Shown: positions 10,842-20,362, counted from the first letter of the stretch. The stretch: 64,000 bases of DNA from Macrosoma leucophasiata (GCA_036365455.1 JAWQUS010000027.1:17968501-18032500); one strand, 5' to 3'. Made by a program: numbers and translations. The notes: generated by a model not told the origin, from the letters alone.

Positions 10842-11889
10842 ATATTATATATATATATATATATTTTGTCGGCCGAATCATTATTTTTTTTAGACTGATG
10901 ACCTAATATCGGTCGTAATGCTGCCATCTTTTGTTACGTAGTTACAAGTAAAGTACAAATAAAGCTTTGTTTAACAAAAGATGGCAGCATTAGACACTGG
11001 TTTATTCAATATTTGAGCGTATGTCATCACCATGTCATGACAACATTGACAACCATATTAATATGCTCATGCTATTGCTACTTAGTTACTTAGGCTGTAC
11101 GAGCTGCCGCGGTCTCATTTGCAACTAAACAAAGCTAACCTGTTGTTGAGAGCATCGTGGGCATTTTCCAAGGCGCGCTGCAGGGCTTCGTGGTTGGCGC
11201 ACAACTGCTGCAATGCCGTCGCATAGAACAGGTACTCCTTTAGCTGGTCGGCCAGCTGTTCTTCGTCTTCCGCCACCGAGTCTATGCTGTCGGCTATTGA
11301 GTCTGGAGAAATTTGATATAAAGAATTTTTTGAACATATTTTGAAAAGACCCTACTGAGTTTTGTTTTGGCAGGTTTTTTCTCAGTAAGGTAAGCTTTGG
11401 AATTCGGCCAGTGAATGACAAAGACTGTCCCATATTCTGTTGTTTAGTCTTAACATGCCGTTTGTAAAAGAGAGTATGGAACATTCTGTTGATACCTATT
11501 TTTATTATTAAGTATTTTTGGACTAAATATTATATAATACTTTTAATTAAATTTTTATTTACTTTGACATATTAATCAACGTATATCAGTTGATATTCGC
11601 TTTAATTTTATGCCAAGAAATGTTGTACATCGAGCTTAGGAAAGGCGCAATCGGCTAGTTACGACATAGTAGAGTTATCTCTGCTGCATACTGCCTACGT
11701 AATCACTGATATTCCGGTATTTGTTAAAACTTGATCAAAATTGTAGACAAATGTTACATTACTAGTGTGTAAAAGAGATTTACAGAGCTGAAATAAACCG
11801 AAGTCTTTTTCTAAGTCTTTTCTTACTGGGAACTGTTAGGTTAAGATTCCACTGCAGAATCATTTCGTTCATACAGATATGCTGCAAAC

Positions 11890-11924
<35 letters not shown>

Positions 11925-14900
11925 ATAATATATCCACTAGGTTGCCTATCAAAAAATGGCCACAAGTATTTTTTTATATATTTTTTTTGGGGAGGGGGTG
12001 AAGCGAGCTCAGTATCTCGCGATAAACGGTCTCGAAATATTCAAAAATTTGAAATATTCAAATAAATAAATTTAATTAAAGAAAACGAGTAGGTATCCCA
12101 ACCAATTCGTATCGCGAGATACTGAGGTAGGCTCCACCCGTTCTACTTATTTGCAATGCACGCCACTCATAGAGCAACACAGACCACCGGCCGTGGCAGA
12201 CTGGAGGGGAGTAGTCATAGCGTTTATTACCGATGCAAAACAGTTTGTCATTTTTTTGCGGGGAGAAATACGTGTGACACACACACATACTACAAAAATC
12301 GTCTATTACTACGAAACTCACACCTTGATTTTAACAAAATACATAAACAATTTCACGCACACATTTAAACACCTAGGCGACAGGCATAGGCACACTTGTG
12401 CTTGTACTTTGAAAGAGGGGAATGCATATGGCTACTCCCCTCCGGTCCGCCGTGGCCGGTGGTCCATGTTGTTGTATGACACCACTGCTTCCTAGGTCGT
12501 AATAAGCGAACAAAAACTGATTGATGATGATTCAAACATTAAACTAACCTGAATTAGGTACTTACCAAAATAATGTCCAGCTTTCTGAAGGCCATCACCC
12601 ATATCTTTTTCAATAACACTCCATTCACTAAATAATTTACCATAGTTGGCATGTAATTTGCATAATGCATAATTCTTCTCAATTATTTTTGACCTACAAA
12701 CATAATACGTAATTTATTTACACATCACACAGTGGATTGAGGAAAACGAAGCGGGTAACTTTTGTCAGTAGGTTAATGTTTTTTCTTTACCAATCAATAT
12801 TGATTTTTAACCTTTATTTTATATGAAATATATATAAATATAATACTTAAATAAAAATATTGTAAGAGAAAAAAAGTTTGGCAAAATAAATGATAAATAA
12901 CAAAATATTGATGACAGTAATAAAAATAAATTCAATACCTAGTATATAGAAAGTTGCCTAAATTAGTTTCCAGTTGTTTTCCATAGTTTTTCACACCTTC
13001 AATTTCCGAATCAGGTTTTTTGAGTCTTATTGATACTGACAATGATTTCAATTTGTTTTCAGCATGTAATAAATATCCTGAAAAACATTTGTCAGTTATT
13101 AAGTATTGTTATAATATAGGTATGTGTGGGATATTATTTATTTATTATTTACTGGTGGTAGAGTTCCAGTGCAGGAGCTTGGAGGCGTAGGAACCACTGC
13201 ATTACTTAATATATCTGCCACCAAATGGTAGTGTTCAACACTGTCATGTTCCGGTTAGATGGTAATATGGCCCTGTGATAACTATCACAGAGACAACAAC
13301 TTAGGTCTCGGGGATGGTAACACATCAGCATTTTGACCTCTGGGTTTTTTGTGTAATGTCTATAGGGTGCAGTCATCACTTAATATCAATGTGAGCTGCA
13401 CATTTGTTTGCCACTTTCTTAACATACATTTTATGTGGTGGTAATAAATGCTATATTTTATTGTTTCCAGTCAGTTCCCTGACTGTATGCAAAACCAATC
13501 TATAAAACATTTCTGTTTCATTACCACTGTCAGTAATAGTTTCCCGCCATCCATGTTCCTGCTGTAAGAAGTTGATGAACTGATCATCGAAGCACAGCCG
13601 AGGGTGGGAGGCCACACGCAACAGGAAGTTCTCCAGTCCAGCTCTGCGGCGCTCTATAAACTCAGGATCAGTTGTGTCAGACTTCCTCCATGCATATAAA
13701 ACCTGGAATCATTATGACGAACAACATAACTTCACACCTATATTAATCAAATGGGTAGGCAGAGCTAAATGCATGTATTCAAGCACACAGGCAAACAATG
13801 CCCACGATTTGCATGTTATTTGTTTATCCCATGTAAAACATGGTGACTATATTAACATCTCTGTGCACGTTACCAAGATTCGAGGGTAAATGTCCAGAAA
13901 AATGGTAATGATTACTTACAAAAAAAATTACTACATGCAAAATTTTGAATGCATCCCTGAAGTTACAATCCTGATATTAGCGCGTTCAAGCAAACAAACT
14001 CTTCAGCTTCATATTAGTATATCAGTGGCATTGCTATAGGGGATGGCCCGCATCGGGTGCCACAGATTTGGGGGTGACATCCTCTCTTTAAATAACTACA
14101 ATTTGAGCTGTTTAGATGTGAAAGCACAATACAAAACTCATTTTAACATTTATAATAACAGGGGGAGCCAGAGACAGAATTTGCTCTAATAAGGGGCAAC
14201 AATGATGGAGAATGGAGAAATAACATACAAAAGAATAATGAGGATTTTCTTTTTTTGGCTCATCTGTCTCGGGTGCCACCCATGTTAGCTACACCACTCG
14301 CATAGATGTCTCATGAAATAGTACATGACGTGGACAAAATTTCACTCAGTTATATTTAAGTTTTGTGTGTATAGTAGGTTTAAGTAACTAACCCGTTTCT
14401 CTGGGAGCGGTGGTATGACAACATGTGGGTAGGTGACCTGCAGGTAATCATGAATCTGTTCAAACTCCGTGTAACGTCTCCATATAGTGCTGATTTTTGA
14501 CTGAACTAATTTGTATTCCGGATCAGTAACCCTGGAATTGTAATTAAGGATAGCATTCTTGAAAATTGTATTGTAATTATTTAAACATAAGGTTGAGATA
14601 ATATTCTGACAACTATACTAAATATTTTAACAATTAGGAAGTCTGACACAGTGAGAATCATGATTCAAATATTTGTCTACAGTAAAATGACAATATATTC
14701 ATTGGAATTCTACAAGACTAATACACATTGCTATGTATTCAGATCAAAGGATATTCTTACTAGTCATATTATGGTACAACGCTCAAAGAACCCATTTATT
14801 GACGCTAATTAAGTGGTAACAAACGAATAATTTTATAGGAAAACAATAGAATGATGTCTCACTTTAGATCAATCAAGTAAACGGTGTAATGATCTCTGAC

Positions 14901-15118
14901 GTGCAGAGTTCCGTTCGCTCGCTTTTCTGACTCCACAATTGATATATCCACATGTTTTAACAAGGTGTCCTAGAATAGTAAAATCATGTTTAGTCTTTAC
15001 TCAATAGGTAGGCGGATAGACACAACAACACTGAAATTACTTGGTTCTCAAACTCGTCCACCGTTTCGATCTTATCCATCGACTTTGACGGTTTTATCGG
15101 CGAATTTTCCGCCGACAT
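6874..15118 (-). CDS. Snx4: sorting nexin 4 (Snx4), ten coding exons
   Basis: Joined exons (genomic order reversed): 15041-15118, 14863-14969, 14393-14531, 13525-13702, 12939-13077, 12566-12693, 11140-11302, 10120-10281, 7968-8082, 6874-6924. They total 1260 bp, or 419 residues plus TGA. All introns are GT-AG and all phases close. Visible landmarks are PX-type RRYTEF (80-85), PPLPEKR (102-108) and ERRRAGLENFLLRV (125-138), then the BAR half with GKLFSEWSVIEKDMGDGLQ in exon 6, EDEEQLADQLKEYLFYA in exon 7 and LFG (329-331). This order, and close similarity to animal SNX4 along its length (family usual about 450 aa), identify it. SNX4 is a PX-BAR protein that binds PI3P on early endosomes, shapes tubules in recycling, and takes part in autophagy. 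The start chosen is the first ATG upstream of exon 2 in an open, donor-terminated exon. No TATA box is seen. Confidence 0.93.
7144..7378. repeat. near-perfect palindrome, Penelope-like end pair
   Basis: Arms of about 115 bp (7144-7258 and 7262-7378) are reverse complements around a short centre. Both contain GACCGAAACGTCGGGTGTA and TATACGCGAGAAAATCCGC, and the right side continues AGCTCGCGAAAACCTACGAA. The same end sequences bracket the Penelope-like remnant at 8380-8960. Lies in Snx4 intron 9. Confidence 0.85.
7379..7860. other. intronic sequence, Snx4 intron 9
   Basis: No exon or clear element. A TTTTTCTTTCCCATTTTTCTTT stretch near 7625-7650 resembles the tail that follows the tRNA-like repeats (family D) elsewhere. 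Confidence 0.5.
7861..7955 (+). mobile_element. family D-type tRNA-like repeat
   Basis: A tRNA-shaped segment whose ends pair (ACTTCGG with CCGAAGT), with a box-A-like TAGCTTAGTCTGG and a box-B-like GGTTTGACTACTG. It is followed by AAATTTTTCTTTCCCATTTT, the same tail as in 21285, 39136 and 60222. It ends only about 10 bp from the exon 9 splice donor (7966-7967). Confidence 0.7.
7968..8082 (-). CDS. Snx4: Snx4 exon 9
   Basis: Acceptor TTTTGGTCGCAG ends at 8083, donor GTATTT starts at 7967. 115 bp, residues 366-403, with FQKQKDKDLHESL and QVKAAKK, typical of the last BAR helix of SNX4. A retroposon lies almost against its donor. Confidence 0.92.
8128..8365 (+). mobile_element. retroposon-like repeat (CCCCGGCTTCGCACGGG type)
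   Basis: Starts AGTAACCCACCCCGGCTTCG, like the 50727 copy (CCGCCCCGGCTTTGCGCGG), then decays. Intronic. Confidence 0.5.
8380..8960. mobile_element. Penelope-like element remnant with inverted ends
   Basis: Arms of about 125 bp (about 8380-8500 and 8806-8930) are inverted: TAGTTTTCGGATTTATCTCG at the left and its complement at the right, each with a CGACGTTTCGG / CCGAAACGTCGG core. Between them lies a coding scrap resembling the endonuclease C-terminus of Penelope-like elements. The right arm runs on into AGTGCAGCTCGCGAAAACC, shared with 7380, 30380 and 57080. Inverted, partial terminal repeats are known for Penelope-like elements. Confidence 0.75.
8518..8844 (+). pseudogene. Penelope-like endonuclease C-terminal fragment
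   Basis: An open frame reads FRFDQTRILATE, MVREAIEIKKHPNFNREDGW and SPTWDPIL. The R-EAIEI-K ... N-EDG ... W-P-L pattern is what I know from the region after the GIY-YIG domain of Penelope-like polyproteins. The reverse transcriptase and the GIY-YIG core are absent, so it is a relic. It lies antisense in Snx4 intron 8. Confidence 0.7.
9030..9123 (+). repeat. repeat family G, copy 1
   Basis: Shares GGGGAAATC-GGCG, then GTCGAA-TGTCCATTCTATAC, then ACATATTCTCTGCCAT with 19460-19552. Function unknown. Confidence 0.65.
9139..9290 (-). mobile_element. SINE-B body fragment
   Basis: Contains the minus-orientation SINE-B words ACGTTACCAA-CT-CGAG, TTTCAGAAAATGGGAAAA, AGAACCAAAGATA and GAATAGAATCCAGGACTCTAG. 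The tRNA-like head is truncated where the LINE begins. Confidence 0.7.
9290..9980 (+). mobile_element. 5'-truncated LINE 3' end
   Basis: The last about 140 codons of a reverse transcriptase polyprotein, then an AT-rich 3' UTR, ending AATAAATGACTTATCTTATC. The tail is a short TTATC repeat rather than poly(A), as in CR1/L2/Jockey-type LINEs. It sits in Snx4 intron 8, antisense to the gene, directly against the duplicated exon 8 piece. Confidence 0.75.
9292..9717 (+). pseudogene. LINE reverse transcriptase C-terminus
   Basis: One open frame reads LEILRDIFGLQKRCLRVINR, SCRPLFKSFNILPLSSMYIK, FVKKHPYFF, SVYNTLPAFM and FKRTLHKWLLDN. The LQKR-R-I, CRPLF-LNILPL-S-YI, YN-LP and FK--L--WL pattern is typical of CR1/L2/Jockey-group LINEs. 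Everything upstream is missing. Confidence 0.75.
9981..10037 (-). other. Snx4: partial duplicate of Snx4 exon 8 (candidate exon 8b)
   Basis: The stretch repeats the 3' end of exon 8 (CCCGACACGACCTGCA then GTAAG) about 139 bp downstream in the gene. On the minus strand it has an acceptor (TTTTTACGCTTAG) and a donor (GTAAGATAAG). It is 57 bp, has no stop, and fits the phase left by exon 8, giving WKQARAQRQDTDKARHDLQ. The 3' part is in the parental frame; the 5' part is shifted by an internal deletion of about 24 bp. The normal SNX4 length does not need it, so it is either a new alternative exon or a dead copy. Confidence 0.5.
10120..10281 (-). CDS. Snx4: Snx4 exon 8
   Basis: Acceptor AATCGTGAACAG, donor GTAAGAATCC. 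162 bp, residues 312-365, with MSRLFGTTDPDIVRDQ followed by a charged helix. It is notably GC-rich compared with its introns. Its 3' end is duplicated at 9981-10037. Confidence 0.92.
10282..10805. other. intronic sequence, Snx4 intron 7
   Basis: Short frames (10302-10580) have no recognisable family. Nothing else called. Confidence 0.5.
10806..10862. repeat. interrupted (TA)n microsatellite
   Basis: TA repeats with two single-base interruptions, in Snx4 intron 7. Confidence 0.95.
10917..10991. repeat. 20-bp inverted repeat, 35-nt loop
   Basis: AATGCTGCCATCTTTTGTTA at 10917-10936 and its exact complement at 10972-10991. Possibly a tiny MITE or its ends. Intronic. Confidence 0.85.
11140..11302 (-). 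CDS. Snx4: Snx4 exon 7
   Basis: Acceptor ATTTCTCCAG, donor GTTAGC. 163 bp, residues 258-311, including EDEEQLADQLKEYLFYATAL, the most conserved BAR stretch of SNX4. Confidence 0.93.
11303..11635. other. intronic sequence, Snx4 intron 6
   Basis: No repeat match or exon seen. Confidence 0.5.
11636..11758 (+). repeat. unclassified repeat family E
   Basis: ACATCGAGCTTAGGAAAG, GTTATCTCTGCTGCATACTG and AAACTTGATCAAAATTGTAG align with 55516-55668. Confidence 0.65.
11839..11990 (+). mobile_element. single arm of the GATCCCACTGCAG TIR element
   Basis: GATTCCACTGCAGAATCATT, ATGCTGCAAACCTA, an expanded TA tract (11894-11922), then TCCACTAGGTTGCC and AAAAAATGGCC. Same order as 2804-2950 and 63405-63550; the opposite arm is absent. 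Confidence 0.75.
12168..12478 (-). mobile_element. hAT MITE-1, copy 1
   Basis: TIRs CATAGAGCAACAC and (decayed) GTTGTTGTATG, flanked by 8-bp duplications ACGCCACT and ACACCACT. Internal landmarks are in reverse relative to the other copies (CACGCACACATTTAAAC, GACGATTTTTGTAGT complement). 8-bp duplications place it in the hAT superfamily. No coding capacity. In Snx4 intron 6. Confidence 0.9.
12566..12693 (-). CDS. Snx4: Snx4 exon 6
   Basis: Acceptor GTTTGTAG, donor GTAAGTACC. 128 bp, residues 215-257, containing HANYGKLFSEWSVIEKDMGD, diagnostic for SNX4. Confidence 0.94.
12939..13077 (-). CDS. Snx4: Snx4 exon 5
   Basis: Acceptor ATGTTTTTCAG, donor GTATTG. 139 bp, residues 169-214 (AENKLKSLSVSIRLKKPDSE), the start of the BAR-type region. 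Confidence 0.9.
13148..13431 (-). mobile_element. family A retroposon, diverged
   Basis: Full-length order from ACTGGTGGTAGAGTTCCAG through AATGGTAGTGTTCAACACT to GTTTGCCACTTTCTTAACAT, with many substitutions. An older insertion, in Snx4 intron 4. Confidence 0.85.
13525..13702 (-). CDS. Snx4: Snx4 exon 4
   Basis: Acceptor GATTCCAG, donor GTAATG. 178 bp, residues 109-168, with DPEFIERRRAGLENFLLRV, ASHPRL and FINFL, the second half of the PX domain. Confidence 0.94.
13718..13895 (-). mobile_element. SINE-B, diverged body
   Basis: AACTTCACACCTATATTAAT, GGGTAGGCAGAG, ATGCATGTATTCAAGCA, CACGTTACCAAGATTCGAG. The tRNA-like head is lost. In Snx4 intron 3. Confidence 0.75.
13896..14392. other. intronic sequence, Snx4 intron 3
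   Basis: No recognised element. Confidence 0.5.
14393..14531 (-). CDS. Snx4: Snx4 exon 3
   Basis: Acceptor ACAATTCCAG, donor GTTAGT. 139 bp, residues 63-108, with IWRRYTEFEQIHDYL and YPHVVIPPLPEKR, the basic and proline-rich core of a PX domain. Confidence 0.95.
14863..14969 (-). CDS. Snx4: Snx4 exon 2
   Basis: Acceptor ACTATTCTAG, donor GTGAGA. 107 bp, residues 27-62, with DISIVESEKRANGTLHVRDH and YTVYLIDL, the first strands of the PX domain. Confidence 0.92.
15041..15118 (-). CDS. Snx4: Snx4 exon 1 (coding part)
   Basis: ATG at 15116-15118 (minus), 26 codons (MSAENSPIKPSK ...), donor GTAATTTC. Phase 0 into exon 2. It is short, polar and poorly conserved, as expected for the SNX4 N-terminus, so the start is less certain than the rest. 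Confidence 0.8.
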
Positions 15119-15420
15119 TATTAATTGGAATGTTTAATTTGAAGAAATTTACTTTAGAGAAAATTATAATTCGAAGAATTATTTTGCTCAAGGCAGGCAG
15201 AGATACGAGCAATTTGACAATGATATCAATCTCTGTGACGTTGACAATGTTGACTTAACAGCTGGCAGTTGTCACTACGCTTTTTTTTTGTTCTTATGGC
15301 ATTGCTGTTACGCACATTGCCAGTGTCAAGTAAAATGATATTTCGTATTCGTATTTATGCAGCGTAAAAGGTAGTTTTAGTCAGCCATTCAATTATTTAT
15401 CATGTCAATCAAGTGAATTA
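15119..15420 (-). promoter_or_regulatory. Snx4: 5' UTR and promoter region of Snx4 (inferred)
   Basis: Upstream of the Snx4 start on the minus strand. No TATA box or clear initiator is visible. Included only because a promoter must lie here unless a non-coding first exon exists. Confidence 0.3.
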
Positions 15421-16019
15421 CAGTCAGTAATTTGAGTAAAGCGATGGCTACTTTACCAGAACATTAACGATGAAGTTTTGGAGGCAACCTGAAAGGCCGT
15501 GTTTTCGCACTGATATTCTATTTCACCATAGGTACACGGGCACTGTAATAAACCTATCAAACAAAATGCCACCAATTTTATTTAATTAAGGTTTATTTGC
15601 AGTTCTATGCGTATTAGACAAACTTATCAATGAAACTTTACAAAATCCATAAATTTTTTTTTTCAAAAATCAAAAGTGCGCTGCGACTGCGTAAGTGGTT
15701 AAATTATGAAAATTTGATAAAAATCTTGAAAGAAGACAATGGTAAAATAATTTAAAGTTATTATGATAACGTTAGGACTTATTTGAACTTCGTATTCATG
15801 ACCTTTAATTATGTTATACGCGTTCTATTTCGGGTGACTCTCGGAATTAATTAAGGCGAGCAATGACAAAGGAAATGGTACTATAGTTAAAAGTTAATGT
15901 TAAAAATCTATTTTTCTGAGAAGTAGCACACAAACACACTTTTCATTTTGACGATAATTAAATTTATCTTACAGTTAAACATAAAACCATTAGTTACACA
16001 ACACTCACAACGCAGTTTT
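15421..16019. other. no feature recognised
   Basis: AT-rich spacer, no exon or repeat match. Confidence 0.5.
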
Positions 16020-16178
16020 TATGTAGGTACTTACTGATGGTAGTATAGATACGTAACAGCTTAGGTCTCAGGGGTGGCAACGCATCTGCATTTTGATCTC
16101 TGGTTTTGTGTAGATGTCTATAGGCTGCAGTTATCTCTTAGCATCCATGTGAACTGCATTACTGTTTGTTACCTTGGT
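16020..16178 (-). mobile_element. family A, diverged tail half
   Basis: CTTAGGTCTCAGGGGTGGCA, ACGCATCTGCATTTTGATC, TATAGGCTGCAGTTATCTC, GTGAACTGCATTACTGTTTG. Confidence 0.75.
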
Positions 16179-16972
16179 TACAAAAACAAATCTAAGTGAA
16201 GTTGGTAAATGGATACCTACTGCAGAAATTACGGGTCTATAGTGCCTACCTTGCCATCCTTTTATATATAGCTAGCATTTCTGCCTAAAACACGGTCTGA
16301 GTGGAGTTTTAATTTTTTTGTTGTTGTTTTTCCGTTAGGCAATATTGAGACAAAAGCTGCTCCTACTAGATTCGGTCGTGCTTGCTTCCGTCGGTGAAGA
16401 TTTCGACAGTGGACGACGAGCAAGAATTTGAGATTTCTTCGTCTGAATTAGAGTATTCCTATTTTTATTCTATTAGCTGGATGGAGGAGTGATGAAGGTT
16501 GTGCAGGACGTGCGGGGATATCATACGTTATATCATATGGTACCTAAGTAGTTAGTTGTATGTGTTCTTTAAATTTTTTGTATTTCAGAAACTTTTATTT
16601 TCAGGTCCAGCGGGGTGAGGTTTGCGAGTGCAATTGCCTTGGCCTCCGACACTGAAAGTCTACCTTAAAGCAGATTAGTTTATTCGGTACTTTCCATTGA
16701 TAGAGGCTTAAAACATTTGTCTGTAACTTTATGCGATGTTGCCAGACTGTAGTCATCGTTATTTCGTGGTAAATAGATTCAATACAAGTTTCAATTCAAA
16801 TATTTAAATCAACGTTAGATACGAGTATAAAATAGCAGGCCGCATTAGCTAATGGATTAACATTTACAGCTAGCTAAGAGCTCTAATCCCTAAATCCTAA
16901 CCTGTAAATGTTAGTGCCGTTTGGTACGTGAATGGATAGCCGATAATAAGGTAGGTTTGTTAACATTAGTGG

Positions 16973-16975
<3 letters not shown>
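16179..16975. other. no feature recognised
   Basis: A pyrimidine-rich stretch ending TTTTCCGTTAG (about 16338) resembles an acceptor, but the downstream frames close quickly and match nothing I know. Confidence 0.45.

Positions 16976-17024
<49 letters not shown>
16976..17024. repeat. (TA)n microsatellite
   Basis: About 24 TA units. A minus-strand frame through it is an artefact (poly-Tyr/Ile). Confidence 0.97.
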
Positions 17025-17031
<7 letters not shown>

Positions 17032-17182
17032 CGGGGTTATTTGTAACCAGTTGTATAACAAAAGAGTTAGTCTTGATGAGCCATAGCCTCCCTTTAAGAA
17101 TTATGCACTGGTTACAAATAACGTTAACCCTGTATAATATTATATCCTTTCTTGCATTACACACATACCTATATATATTTAT

Positions 17183-17448
17183 GCAATGGAAGTGGCAAAC
17201 AAGCATGCAGTTCACATTTATGTTAAATGATGACTGCAGCCTATAGACACCCACGCAAAGACCAAGGTCAAAATGCAGATGCGTTACCACTCCTGAGGCC
17301 TGAGGTGTTATGCCTCTGTGCCGGAAATTACAGAGCCGTACATTACCACCTGACCGGAACACGATAGTGCTGAACACTACCATTTAGTGGCAAGTATGTA
17401 AGGTAATGCGGTGGTGACTACGCCCGCGAGCTCAGTCACGGGAGCTCA
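17183..17448 (+). mobile_element. family A retroposon, near full length
   Basis: GCAATGGAAGTGGCAAACAA to GCGGTGGTGACTACGCCCGC and GGGAGCTCA. The CCACCAGTAA tip is missing. Confidence 0.9.
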
Positions 17449-17790
17449 TTATTATAATACATGCATGCATGCAATATATTGTGCATGTATATAAGAACTA
17501 ACGTGGCGTAATTTTAAATCTCCATAATACAAAAATTAAAATTTAATGACATTTGTTAGTTCCACTTAAACTCGAGAACCTAAATATTCTTAAGTGTAAG
17601 GAAGGTTTAAAAGATTAGAAAATATTATATGAAGAAATTGTAGGAGAACAACAATAAGTTCGCCGGGTCAGCTAATATAAAAATAGAATTTGAAAAAAAT
17701 AAAACTTCCTTTATATCCTTATATTATTTACACAACACATATTGATAATATACTTTCCGAATCCTCTATTGATAATATACAGTCCGACGC
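17449..17790. other. AT-rich sequence with a repeat end
   Basis: TTCGCCGGGTCAGCTAATAT (17657-17680) is the complement of the CTGACCCGGC element start seen at 1757. Otherwise nothing is recognised. Confidence 0.45.
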
Positions 17791-18140
17791 ATTCTAGTGC
17801 GGCGTAACGGCCCGTTCACGATTACGGTCTTAGCGACGCGGCGGGCGGGACGGCAACGGTACAGAGCGTTTTGCAGCTACGAAGCGCCGAGCGGCTGTGG
17901 CCTAGGTGTTCACCTCCATCCCTCCACAGTCCGGTACTCTCACGCCGCTACCGCTTGTCGCTCTGTGTCGAAGCATCGTAGATACATTTTTGTTTTGCCG
18001 CCGCTGGTCTTTGGTGCGAATTGAAAAAACCGACTTCGTTTTCGCTATGAGCAGCATTTCGTCGCATGCGTTGTTTGCCTGCTCTGCGCCAAGCCATCGC
18101 TTACAGCGGCAAAGACGTGAACGCGGCGTAATGCTTTGCT
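17791..18140. other. GC-rich island of unknown nature
   Basis: Clearly richer in GC and CpG than its surroundings. Several short plus-strand frames overlap (17797-18024, 17906-18202) without any recognisable domain. Could be a decayed transposon or a promoter/first exon. No evidence for either. Confidence 0.4.
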
Positions 18141-18685
18141 ATTTGAACATTAGATATTTTCGATATTGGTGTTCAATCCAGCGTATAATTAGTCCTATTT
18201 GATTTCATACCTGTGCGTACGAATACTATTAGAGTCGTGGATGTCCAATGATTGGGATCGTTGATGCGCGAAGTGATGTACAGAGTTTGTCATGTTTACA
18301 ATAATATTACTGATATGGGTATTTTACCTTTTCTACCTGTAGTAGAAAAGGTACACAAAAAGGTGAGTATGCACAATATCTTAAACACATATAGCAGAGT
18401 CTCTTCCGTATAATTCGTTATTTCAAAAATAAGTAAGGTCTGGGAGCCCTGGGATCATACTCTATCGTATTATGTTTGTAGTAGTTAGTACATAGCAGTA
18501 TTCGTGAAGTTGTGTGCGTACGTGAGAAAATACAACATACGAAAAATGTTCAATATTGGAATTGAATTTTAAACGATTTGTGTCCCGAAGGACACGGTTC
18601 CTTCTGTCTCTCAAAAAGAGCCTCAAGTGGGGTTATTATCAGAGCCCCGGGGTATTTGGAAAATCTAGTTTTAACGCTATAAGGC
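18141..18685. other. no feature recognised
   Basis: Nothing recognised apart from a small inverted repeat, TACCTTTTCTACCTGTAGTAGAAAAGGTA, around 18325-18353. Confidence 0.5.
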
Positions 18686-18912
18686 CATAGAGCAACACCG
18701 GAGGGGAGTAGCCATAAGGAGGTTTTCCCCTCTGTCAAAGTACAAGCCCAAATGGGCCTATATCTGTAGCCTAGATGTTTAAACGTGTGCGTGAAATTGT
18801 TTCTGTATTTTGTTAAAGTCAAGGTGTGAGTTTCGTAGTAATAGACGATTTTTGTAGTGTGTGTGTGTCGCACGCATTTCCCCCCGCAAAAAATGACAGA
18901 CTGTTCTGCACC
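18686..18912 (+). mobile_element. hAT MITE-1, 3'-truncated
   Basis: TIR CATAGAGCAACACCGGAGG, then the family body to GACAGACTGTTCTGCA, where it stops. The right TIR and target duplication are lost. Confidence 0.9.
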
Positions 18913-19459
18913 GAGAGACCGTGAAGGAAACTTACGTAGTTTTAGTGCGTTCAACGTCTGAATAAGGCTACAAACAGCGTTAAATAATCCCATTTGAGAT
19001 GAAATGTTTGAAACAAAAATAGAATGGGTTTTAAAAACTTTAGTCCTAATATAGTCGTCACCTATAAAAACACATTTCCTTACCTTTCGAATACCTTGAG
19101 TGATCCAACCATTTTGCTATAATTGTGTCATCGACGAGCGGCGGAATGAACATCCGACTCGTTTTGCACGACAATGCTACAAATGGCGTGAATTAATGGA
19201 AGTACGGCTTGAAGGGAAATAGGGAATCATTGTTCGTTTTAGTGCTTTTTTATGATAGTCATCAGATATGAATACTTTTTCTGCTAAGCCCGAAAGAGGA
19301 AACTATGGTACACATTCTATTTTAAAGGAACTATCACCACACCGCGGATACTATGCCAAAATTTCATACAAACGCTTTATTTGGTCTCTATTACTGTTTG
19401 GTGTATTTACACCTGCATCTGTGTGCGAAGCACGTAGAGAATACCAAACGTCGCCCATA
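18913..19459. other. no feature recognised
   Basis: No repeat match. A 70-codon frame at 19268-19480 has no family resemblance and ends in repeat G. Confidence 0.45.
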
Positions 19460-19552
19460 AGAGGGGAGGAGGTTGGGTGAGGCGGGGAAATCGGGCGGGA
19501 AGTCGAAGTGTCCATTCTATACGTAGTATTATTACATATTCTCTGCCATCAT
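19460..19552 (+). repeat. repeat family G, copy 2
   Basis: GGGGAAATCGGGCGGGAAG, TGTCCATTCTATACGTAG, ACATATTCTCTGCCATC align with 9030-9123. Confidence 0.65.
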
Positions 19553-20304
19553 GTCCGAACTTTTTACTCAAGACCCAAGGTGCCTACATATTTTATACTA
19601 GGTTGATATTATTTTAATCACGATTCGTCGGGTTTTTTATTATTATATTATATTATATAGTTTTTTATTATTATAGGATTATCATGGAATTGGGAGGGGG
19701 CCCGCCGATATTAATTACTAACCATCTTGACGTTCATCCCAATTAAAGTGTTCCGTAGTCAACAAGGAAAGTAAAAATAAAATTATCACAGTTAAGTAGA
19801 CTTTACAATTTTTATGTGTAATAGTCGACCAACAGCATCCTATTCCTACTTCGCGACCCGCAACTGCACGGTTATTTACTCGTATTATATATTCATCAAT
19901 ACTTTAAAATCATATATCTAGTTATATAAACGATTTTCCAAGCTTTAACTATACTAGGGGACACAGAGGTACGCACACATTTATTTTCCCGATTACTTAC
20001 CAATTTCTGCAACTAATAATATAATAAACAAAAAAAAAGACACATCATTAACATTACAACCTCAGGCAATTGATGGTAACATAAAAGTAATGTGGATTTC
20101 AGTGTGATTTATTGGATCAACATTAAAATGACAGCGTCTGTCTAGATTTTGCAATATTCTCTGCCATACTTTTTATCGCATAAAATGTGGGAAAACAAAG
20201 CTTTGTAGGCTTTTCTCGAGCATCCAAAATATTGATACATTTTATCAAGGTAAACATAAGTTTACTCCTATATTTTTCTGACGGGACAGGTACCTTTTTA
20301 ATGT
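19553..20304. other. no feature recognised
   Basis: AT-rich spacer. Confidence 0.5.
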
Positions 20305-20362
20305 ATTGATAGTGGCAAACAATAAAGTAGTTCACATCTATGGTAAGTGGATACTACAGCCT
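20305..20362 (+). mobile_element. family A tail-end scrap
   Basis: AGTGGCAAACAATAAAGTAG, TTCACATCTATGGTAAGTGG, ACTACAGCC. It abuts a SINE-C copy. Confidence 0.6.

Noticed and set aside
16883..17383. 166-residue minus-strand frame.
   Set aside because: Built from family A sequence and a (TA)n tract translated as Tyr/Ile repeats.
18550..18993. 147-residue minus-strand frame.
   Set aside because: Mostly hAT MITE-1 sequence; similar peptide pieces recur in other MITE copies.
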